Shown here: positions 15,500-19,876 of the stretch, one piece after another | Layout: every line of letters starts with the position of its first letter | Numbering within the stretch: the first letter of the stretch is position 1 | Assembly: GCA_965372355.1 (NCBI GenBank) | Contig: CBDVBZ010000064.1 | Location: 1-19,876, forward strand | Origin: CBDVBZ01 sp965372355 | GTDB lineage: Bacteria; Krumholzibacteriota; Krumholzibacteriia; WVZY01 | Direction: 5' to 3' | Length of the DNA: 19,876 nt | Notes under the pieces: generated by a model | Database searches by the model: none | What the model was told of the DNA's origin: nothing | Seen by the model: only the letters and a program-made list of their open reading frames with translations | Position numbers and translations under genes: made by a program

Positions 15500-15913
15500 A
15501 TGATGAAGAGAATTCTGGCGATAGATTCGGGCGAGCGGCGGGTCGGGCTCGCCGTTAGCGACGAGTTGCAGATCACGGCGCAGGGGATCGATACGTTTGA
15601 CAAAAAAGGTGGGACGGATTTCTTTGGCCACGTGTCCGCTTTGCTTTCAGAGCTCGATGTGGAAGAAATCGTGGTGGGTGATCCCGTACACCTCTCTGGA
15701 GATGTGGGCGAATCGGCGGATAGAGCGCGGTCGCTGGCCGGGGAATTGCAGCGACGGTTCGATGTCAAGGTGACGCTGTGGGACGAGCGGTTTTCGAGCG
15801 AGGAAGCCAAACGTACCCTCAGGGGGGCCAGGGCGAAGAAGGGAACCGTGGACAAGCTCGCAGCCATCATCATTCTTCAGAGCTATCTTGATTTTCGGGG
15901 AAGGAGCTCATGA
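15500..15913 (+). CDS. ruvX: RuvX/YqgF family putative Holliday-junction resolvase
   Basis: This 137-residue RNase H-fold protein has ILAIDSGERRVGLAVSD (D9, first acidic residue), VVGDPVHLSGDVGE, LWDERFSS and a VDKLAAIIILQSYLD end. These are the standard YqgF motifs. The family is assigned to Holliday-junction resolution and to 16S rRNA 5' processing, with the latter better supported in E. coli. The start is ATG at 15500, or the next codon ATG. The first lies directly after the phosphatase stop, with no strong ribosome site. GDP replaces the more usual G-[LFI]-P in the second motif. It ends in an ATGA overlap with mltG. Confidence 0.92.
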   Translation: MMKRILAIDSGERRVGLAVSDELQITAQGIDTFDKKGGTDFFGHVSALLSELDVEEIVVGDPVHLSGDVGESADRARSLAGELQRRFDVKVTLWDERFSSEEAKRTLRGARAKKGTVDKLAAIIILQSYLDFRGRSS

Positions 15914-16920
15914 GGCGCAATCTGGTATGGGTAGTTGCGGGACTCGCGATCGTGGTCGGGATGCTGTCCTTCGTGTTTGTGACCGTTGCGGTCTATCAAC
16001 GGCCTGCCCCGGGAGACCCTGTTCTGTTTACCGTCCGGAGCGGCGAGTCATTCTCTAGGATCCGGGACCGGCTGGCGGGTGCCGGACTGATCCAGCACCC
16101 CCGCGCCGTCGGGCTCTACGCGTTGCTCCGGCGCTACGACCGCCGCGTGAAGACCGGAACATACCACTTCACACCCGGTGAGCGCCCGAAGGATATTGTG
16201 TCGGCGCTCGTTCGTGGCGATGTCTACAAGGTGAGTGTCACCATTCCCGAAGGGTTTATGCATAGTCAGATAGCCGGCGTGCTGGGTTCGATTGCCAGCG
16301 TTGATTCGACCCTTTTCACCCTCCTGTTGACGGACGAGAGTCTGATGGAGGAGTTCGATGCCGCCGGTCCGTCTCTCGAGGGCTATCTGTTTCCGGATAC
16401 GTACGTGATTCCCTGGGGTCTCGCCGCGCGAGAGGTCACAAGGATCATGGTGGCGCGGCTGGGCGAGGTTTTCGACGACGCGATGCTCGCCAGAGCGGCG
16501 GAAATCAACCTGACCCGCCACGAGGTGATCACGCTCGCGTCGGTCATCGAGGCGGAGACCCGGCTCAGCGAGGAGCGGCCGCTCGTGTCGGCCGTCTACC
16601 ACAACCGGTTGCGGCGGGGAATGCGTCTCGAAGCCGATCCGACGGTGGCTTACGCGATGGGCGGTTATAAGGGACGGCTCTTTTACCGGGATCTCGAGAT
16701 CGATTCACCGTATAATACGTACAAACACGAGGGTTTGCCACCCGGCCCGATCTGCAGCCCGGGGAAGGCGTCGATCATGGCGGCGCTCTATCCCGATTCG
16801 ACCTCGCACGCGATGTACTTCGTCGCGGAGGGTGACGGTGGGCACATTTTTTCAGAGACGCTCAAGGAGCATCTCGCCGCGGTCAGAAGGGTCAGAAGGG
16901 CGCGATCCTCGCACCCGTGA
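15910..16920 (+). CDS. mltG: endolytic murein transglycosylase MltG (YceG-like)
   Basis: This 336-residue inner-membrane protein has a single N-terminal anchor (about residues 5-28) and a periplasmic part with a LysM-like subdomain (VRSGESFSRIRDRL). The YceG catalytic domain follows. The catalytic glutamate is E214 in LASVIEAET. YHNRLRRGM-LEADPTV and the SPYNTY-GLPPGPI block complete the site. It cuts nascent glycan strands and limits their length during peptidoglycan synthesis. The ATG overlaps the ruvX stop (ATGA), with AAGGAG just upstream. The ruvX-mltG pairing is common in bacteria. Confidence 0.95.
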   Translation: MRRNLVWVVAGLAIVVGMLSFVFVTVAVYQRPAPGDPVLFTVRSGESFSRIRDRLAGAGLIQHPRAVGLYALLRRYDRRVKTGTYHFTPGERPKDIVSALVRGDVYKVSVTIPEGFMHSQIAGVLGSIASVDSTLFTLLLTDESLMEEFDAAGPSLEGYLFPDTYVIPWGLAAREVTRIMVARLGEVFDDAMLARAAEINLTRHEVITLASVIEAETRLSEERPLVSAVYHNRLRRGMRLEADPTVAYAMGGYKGRLFYRDLEIDSPYNTYKHEGLPPGPICSPGKASIMAALYPDSTSHAMYFVAEGDGGHIFSETLKEHLAAVRRVRRARSSHP

Positions 16921-16954
16921 GCGAGGCGCCCGCGACCGGTCAGGAACGATATCA

Positions 16955-17800
16955 ATGAGCAAAAGTCAAATACCCGCCGACCTGGAGCCTCCCTACAAGG
17001 CGCTTAGGGACGTGTTGTCCCGGCACGGCTCGATGGTGATCGCGTACTCGGGCGGTGTCGATTCCGGTTTGCTGGCGTACGTGGCGAGAGATGTCCTCCG
17101 GGACCGCATGATCGCGGTCATCGGCCAGTCGCCGTCGCTTCCCGGGCGCGAGAAGAGCGCAGCGCTGGAGTTTCTCACCCGCCACGGTATCCCGTATCGG
17201 ACGATCGATACACACGAGCTGGCCGCCGACGGCTATCGCAGAAACAACCCGGATCGGTGTTACTTCTGCAAAGCAGAGTTGTTCGAGCGGTTGGGGGCCG
17301 TGGCCGCCGATGAGGGGTTTGGCCATATCGCCCACGGAGCGAACACGGATGATCTGGGCGATTACCGGCCCGGGTCCCGGGCGGCGGAGGAACAGGGTGT
17401 TGTGGCGCCGCTGGTCGAGGTCGGCCTGGACAAAAAGACAATCCGTCGTCTGGCGCAGGTGCTCGGGCTCTCGTTGTGGGACAAGCCCGCCGCGCCCTGT
17501 CTGGCCTCGCGGATCCCGTATTTCGAAGAGGTGACCCGCGAGAAGCTCGCCCGGATCGAGGCCGCGGAGGTTGTTCTCAAGGATCTTGGATTTGCGGTGT
17601 GCCGGGTCCGACATCACGGACTCGAGGCGCGGATCGAAATCCCGGCGGAGGAACACGAACGGATCCTGAACCGGGAGGTGTGGGTGAGGGTTGTTGTGGG
17701 GTTGGAGGAGGCCGGGTTCCGATCCGTCGTGCTGGAAGAGGATGGTTTTCGGAGCGGCCGGCTAAACGACGGTGTAAAAGGAGGAGTCGTCGAGACCTAA
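16955..17800 (+). CDS. larE: LarE-type ATP-dependent sacrificial sulfur transferase (PP-loop)
   Basis: This 281-residue protein has an N-terminal PP-loop (YSGGVDSGLL, residues 31-40) that adenylates a substrate. The LarE family region follows, with a CYFC pair (C102, C105) and APCLASRIPY (C182). In LarE a cysteine in the last motif gives up its sulfur for the nickel-pincer cofactor, and forms with several cysteines may instead carry a cluster. No larB, larC or lactate racemase gene is in the window, so the product of this copy is open. The start ATG has AGGAA eight bases upstream. It lies 34 bases after mltG. Confidence 0.85.
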   Translation: MSKSQIPADLEPPYKALRDVLSRHGSMVIAYSGGVDSGLLAYVARDVLRDRMIAVIGQSPSLPGREKSAALEFLTRHGIPYRTIDTHELAADGYRRNNPDRCYFCKAELFERLGAVAADEGFGHIAHGANTDDLGDYRPGSRAAEEQGVVAPLVEVGLDKKTIRRLAQVLGLSLWDKPAAPCLASRIPYFEEVTREKLARIEAAEVVLKDLGFAVCRVRHHGLEARIEIPAEEHERILNREVWVRVVVGLEEAGFRSVVLEEDGFRSGRLNDGVKGGVVET

Positions 17801-17869
17801 CTGCATAAGATTCAATTGACAGACGCACCTGTTGGCGCTTCAATAGAAACCCGAGGAGGACAGCGAGTC

Positions 17870-18037
17870 ATGGTTGTGAAACAAGGTAACACGTTTCAAT
17901 TCAAGTGGAAGCTGCTATTGGCCGGTTTGGCTGCGATTCTGGTCGGATACGTGTTGCTGGCCATGAACGATATCACGTTCGCTCCGATTCTGCTCGTCGT
18001 CGGGTACTGTGTCCTGGTACCGCTGGCATTCCTCTAA
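17870..18037 (+). CDS. small two-segment membrane protein, unknown function
   Basis: I do not recognise a named family. The 55-residue protein has a polar N-terminus (MVVKQGNTFQFKWK) and two hydrophobic segments (about 15-29 and 34-54) separated by a short MNDITF turn. This suggests a hairpin in the membrane. ATG at 17870 is chosen because GAGGAGG lies about ten bases upstream. The frame continues back to TTG 17816 without a ribosome site. It sits between larE and tRNA-Val. A TTGACA at 17816-17821 could be a -35, but no good -10 follows. Confidence 0.7.
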   Translation: MVVKQGNTFQFKWKLLLAGLAAILVGYVLLAMNDITFAPILLVVGYCVLVPLAFL

Positions 18038-18050
18038 GGACTTCTGAAAT

Positions 18051-18126
18051 GGGCGAATAGCTCAGTTGGGAGAGCGCCTGCCTTACACGCAGGAGGTCAC
18101 AGGTTCAAGCCCTGTTTCGCCCACCA
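18051..18126 (+). tRNA. tRNA-Val (anticodon TAC)
   Basis: This is a complete 76-base cloverleaf. The acceptor stem GGGCGAA pairs with TTCGCCC. The D stem is GCTC/GAGC. The anticodon stem CCTGC/GCAGG holds loop CTTACAC with anticodon TAC. The T stem is ACAGG/CCTGT with TTCAAGC. The discriminator is A and CCA is encoded. It follows the small membrane protein gene by 13 bases, so the two may share a transcript. Confidence 0.97.
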
Positions 18127-18188
18127 CTACCCCCCCCACGTCCATCACCGCGACCCAATGCCCCGCGACCGAGCCCTCCCGGAGGTTG

Positions 18189-18217
18189 CGTACGGGGTCG
18201 CTGACCGACCCCGTACG
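18189..18217. repeat. perfect 12-bp inverted repeat downstream of tRNA-Val
   Basis: CGTACGGGGTCG (18189-18200) pairs fully with CGACCCCGTACG (18206-18217) around the loop ctgac. No T-run follows. A second, 5-bp hairpin (CGCGG-aaaa-CCGCG, 18265-18278) followed by GGTTT lies downstream. One or both may end or process the tRNA transcript. The remainder of the 334-base spacer before the next gene holds a promoter and leader elements, described separately. Confidence 0.75.
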
Positions 18218-18299
18218 GCTGGTACACGCCGTACCCGAAAAGCGTCTGGAAAGGTACTGAGAATCGCGGAAAACCGCGGGTTTAACACCGAATTGACCG

Positions 18300-18329
18300 T
18301 TGACAGAGCCCTCGTTTTTGTGATACAAT
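18300..18329 (+). promoter_or_regulatory. strong sigma70-type promoter for the exported dockerin-like protein
   Basis: TTGACA (18300-18305, perfect) and TACAAT (18324-18329, five of six) are separated by 18 bases. A second TTGACC lies seven bases upstream, giving a short direct repeat at the -35. Transcription would begin near 18336 and produce a leader of about 125 bases before the ATG at 18461. Confidence 0.75.
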
Positions 18330-18346
18330 ACCCACCTGTCGAGTAA

Positions 18347-18420
18347 GGCGTGAAAATGCCATAGGTGGAAGAAGATGTCCCCTGACTTCTTTCCGTTCCC
18401 TGGGTGACGGTGTCACCCGG
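18347..18420 (+). other. structured 5' leader elements of the exported-protein mRNA
   Basis: Two hairpins can form in the leader. GGCGT-gaaa-ATGCC (18347-18360) has a GNRA tetraloop. GGGTGAC-ggt-GTCACCC (18402-18418) extends by a wobble pair and a C-G pair at its base. I do not recognise a known riboswitch. GGAGG at 18449-18453 lies outside both stems. Confidence 0.4.
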
Positions 18421-18460
18421 CTAAGAGTGCATTGATTCCAAACTTTTTGGAGGTGTACGA

Positions 18461-19183
18461 ATGTTTAAGGGTAAACTGGCTGTTCTGTGTCTGGTAGCCG
18501 CGCTAGTCGTGGTGAGCAGCACAGCCTACGCGGGGATTGTTGACCCGTGCAACTCCACAGCGACCATCGTTCTGTCGGGCGCGCCGGGTTTGCCGGTGAC
18601 GCTGCCTGCCTGTCCGGCCGGTGACGGCGGAACGCTGATTTCGCAGGGATGGTACATCTCTCTGACGATCATGGATGGTTTGACACCGCCGAACGGCATT
18701 GCAAACATCCCCCCGTCAGATTTCTGGATGGACGACTGCGATCCGGTTAACCAGTTGATCGTCCTCTGTGGTGGTTCCGCTTCGTCAGGTGCAGATTCTC
18801 TGACCAACGCGCTTGGCATGACGACCATGTCGAACACGCAACTGGCGGCGAGCACGCTGGACGGGTTGACTACGGGACCCCCGGTTGGCGGCACTGCCCG
18901 ATGCAGCGATGGTGTGATCATCATCGTTCAGGGCGAGATCCTCGAGGATCAGGCGACGAGTTGCACGACGAAGATGTGTTACCCGATCAACGTCCGTAGT
19001 TTCGATCTAACGGGTGACGGAAACATCACTTCTGCTGACCTGTCGACGTTCGCCATTGGGTACGTAGGCGGAGCGGGCCATTTCAACCCGTGTATCGACT
19101 ACGACGGCAGCGGTACGGCGAACCTGCCGGACTTGACGACTTTCGCGCTCCACTTCGGTCCTCCGGGACACACGTGCAACTAG
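18461..19183 (+). CDS. exported Cys-rich protein with two dockerin-like repeats
   Basis: I do not recognise the main domain. The 240-residue protein begins with a clear signal peptide (LAVLCLVAALVVVSS, cleavage likely after AYA at residue 24). A Cys- and Gly-rich body of about 150 residues follows. The last 60 residues hold two calcium-loop motifs, DLTGDGNITSADL (from residue 182) and DYDGSGTANLPDL (from residue 213), each followed by a TFA helix. This is the pattern of a type I dockerin-like pair. In cellulosomes dockerins bind cohesins, but outside them such tails are common on surface proteins of unknown partnership. No cohesin is visible here. GGAGG lies seven bases before the ATG. The gene has its own strong promoter, and the body carries about nine cysteines, suggesting disulfides. 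Confidence 0.85.
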   Translation: MFKGKLAVLCLVAALVVVSSTAYAGIVDPCNSTATIVLSGAPGLPVTLPACPAGDGGTLISQGWYISLTIMDGLTPPNGIANIPPSDFWMDDCDPVNQLIVLCGGSASSGADSLTNALGMTTMSNTQLAASTLDGLTTGPPVGGTARCSDGVIIIVQGEILEDQATSCTTKMCYPINVRSFDLTGDGNITSADLSTFAIGYVGGAGHFNPCIDYDGSGTANLPDLTTFALHFGPPGHTCN

Positions 19184-19350
19184 AGTAGGGACGCGTTTTG
19201 TCGTAAAAGCTCAGGTGTGTCGGCAGAGATTTTGCTTGATCCACGTTGGGAGCCGGGCGTAGGTTGAAAGACACGTCAGTCTCCCGGCACCAGGTCGATA
19301 GGCAACCGGGGTTTGTTATGGAGATCTGGTTCAGGTGAAAGACAGAATTG

Positions 19351-19402
19351 TGAGCTGGATGAGCCCCCCTCGGGTTCATTCAGCGGCGGTTCATCCAGCT
19401 CA
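19351..19402 (+). other. long inverted repeat with an alternative inner hairpin
   Basis: TGAGCTGGATGA (19351-19362) pairs perfectly with TCATCCAGCTCA (19391-19402). The 5' arm can instead fold locally: ATGAGCCC (19359-19366) pairs with GGGTTCAT (19372-19379) with one G-U pair and a five-base loop. The two folds cannot coexist. The element ends 28 bases before the ribosome site of the next gene. The remainder of the 259-base spacer 19184-19442 shows no convincing promoter. Confidence 0.55.
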
Positions 19403-19442
19403 GAGATTTAACAGGGTCCATAGGCCTTGAAGGAGGTAACGA

Positions 19443-19876
19443 ATGAAGAGGTTACTGCTAATTAGTTTGGTCGCGCTATGCTGGGCTAGCACAGCGTTCG
19501 CGGTGGCGGGATCCATCGGGGTCTTCGCGGATCGAAACGGGGCTAGTTGTGCCATCCTGAATAATGGTACCAGCGGAGATGACGTGTGGATCGTCCACAC
19601 GGGTAGCAGTGAGACGACGGGTTCGGCGTGGATCGCAACGATTCCGTCCTGCGCTGGTTTTGTCCATCTCGTCGATCTTCCACAGTTCACTGTCGCCATT
19701 GGCAACTCGCAGATTGGTGTCTCAGTAGGATACGGCGACTGCCTGGCGACGGGCTCTATTGCTGTGACGCAGTTGTTTATCACTCGGGTGACCCCGGCGG
19801 TTGGGTGCTGTCTATTCACAGTCGGGCCACACCCCGATTTGCTCGACCCGGGTACCGGCCTGCCGTACACGACACC
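19443..19876 (+). CDS. exported protein of unknown function, truncated by window end
   Basis: The open frame runs from ATG 19443 to the last base (144 codons and two bases) with no stop, so the gene continues outside. AAGGAGG at 19430-19436 gives an ideal ribosome site. The product has a signal peptide (MKRLLLISLVALCWAS, cleavage likely after AFA at residue 20). A beta-rich extracellular stretch follows, with SIGVFADRNGASC near the start and several cysteines, including a Cys-Cys pair near residue 124. I recall similar IGV-AD-GASC starts in secreted proteins of FCB candidate phyla, but I cannot assign a function. It follows another exported protein gene on the same strand. Confidence 0.8.
   Translation, partial: MKRLLLISLVALCWASTAFAVAGSIGVFADRNGASCAILNNGTSGDDVWIVHTGSSETTGSAWIATIPSCAGFVHLVDLPQFTVAIGNSQIGVSVGYGDCLATGSIAVTQLFITRVTPAVGCCLFTVGPHPDLLDPGTGLPYTT

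Noticed and set aside
17816..17846. Promoter TTGACA for the small membrane protein and tRNA
   Set aside because: The -35 is perfect, but no -10 better than CAATAG lies at the right distance, so it is left as a remark only.
18066..18260. 64-codon open frame starting inside tRNA-Val
   Set aside because: It overlaps the tRNA and the palindrome, and has no ribosome site or plausible protein features.
18331..18368. Outer stem CCACCT/AGGTGG around the GNRA hairpin, considered as a c-di-GMP-type riboswitch
   Set aside because: The 5' arm lies upstream of or across the likely transcription start, and the conserved bases of the c-di-GMP-I class are absent.
19252..19288. GCCGGG/CCCGGC inverted repeat as terminator of the dockerin-like gene
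   Set aside because: The stem is only six pairs with a 25-base loop and no T-run follows.

Overview
The window reads as a chromosomal housekeeping segment of a Gram-negative-type bacterium. GC content is moderately high, judged by eye, and start codons are often GTG or TTG. The mix of genes points towards the FCB side of the tree (Krumholzibacteriota or Eisenbacteria-like candidate phyla): a DivIVA-domain gene next to yggS/yggT/yggU, an IleRS of the second type, a TraR/DksA-lspA-rluD cluster, and secreted Cys-rich proteins with a dockerin-like tail. That placement is an inference from gene style, not from a marker gene.

Layout. At 157-2943, on the minus strand, lies a class I ribonucleotide reductase large subunit with two N-terminal ATP-cones. 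Upstream of it are two strong NrdR-box matches exactly 31 bp apart and a possible third. Every other gene is on the plus strand. A first group carries PLP homeostasis protein (yggS), YggT membrane protein, a DivIVA-domain protein with an 18-bp in-frame tandem repeat, YggU/DUF167, purine nucleoside phosphorylase and isoleucyl-tRNA synthetase (3259-9984). The synthetase has GVHH in place of the HIGH motif. A second group starts at a good sigma70-type promoter overlapping the ileS stop: TraR/DksA-type zinc finger, lipoprotein signal peptidase and an RluD-type pseudouridine synthase (10066-11852).

From 11872 to 15499 there is a partner-switching cassette: two paralogous STAS anti-sigma-factor antagonists (both starting at TTG), an RsbW/SpoIIAB-type serine kinase and a large membrane-anchored SpoIIE-type PP2C phosphatase. 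No sigma factor is encoded in the window, so the output of the switch is unknown. It is followed closely by ruvX, mltG, a LarE-type PP-loop protein, a 55-residue membrane protein and tRNA-Val(TAC).

The right end (18127-19876) is different. A long spacer holds several inverted repeats and a near-consensus promoter. It leads to an exported protein with two dockerin-like calcium-binding repeats, then a second structured spacer and a second exported protein cut off by the window edge. I see no mobile element, CRISPR array, phage gene or rRNA. The most notable points are the GxHH IleRS, the NrdR operator array, the sigma-less two-antagonist partner switch, the DivIVA minisatellite and several strong unexplained hairpins. 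None of these by itself demonstrates a new system.
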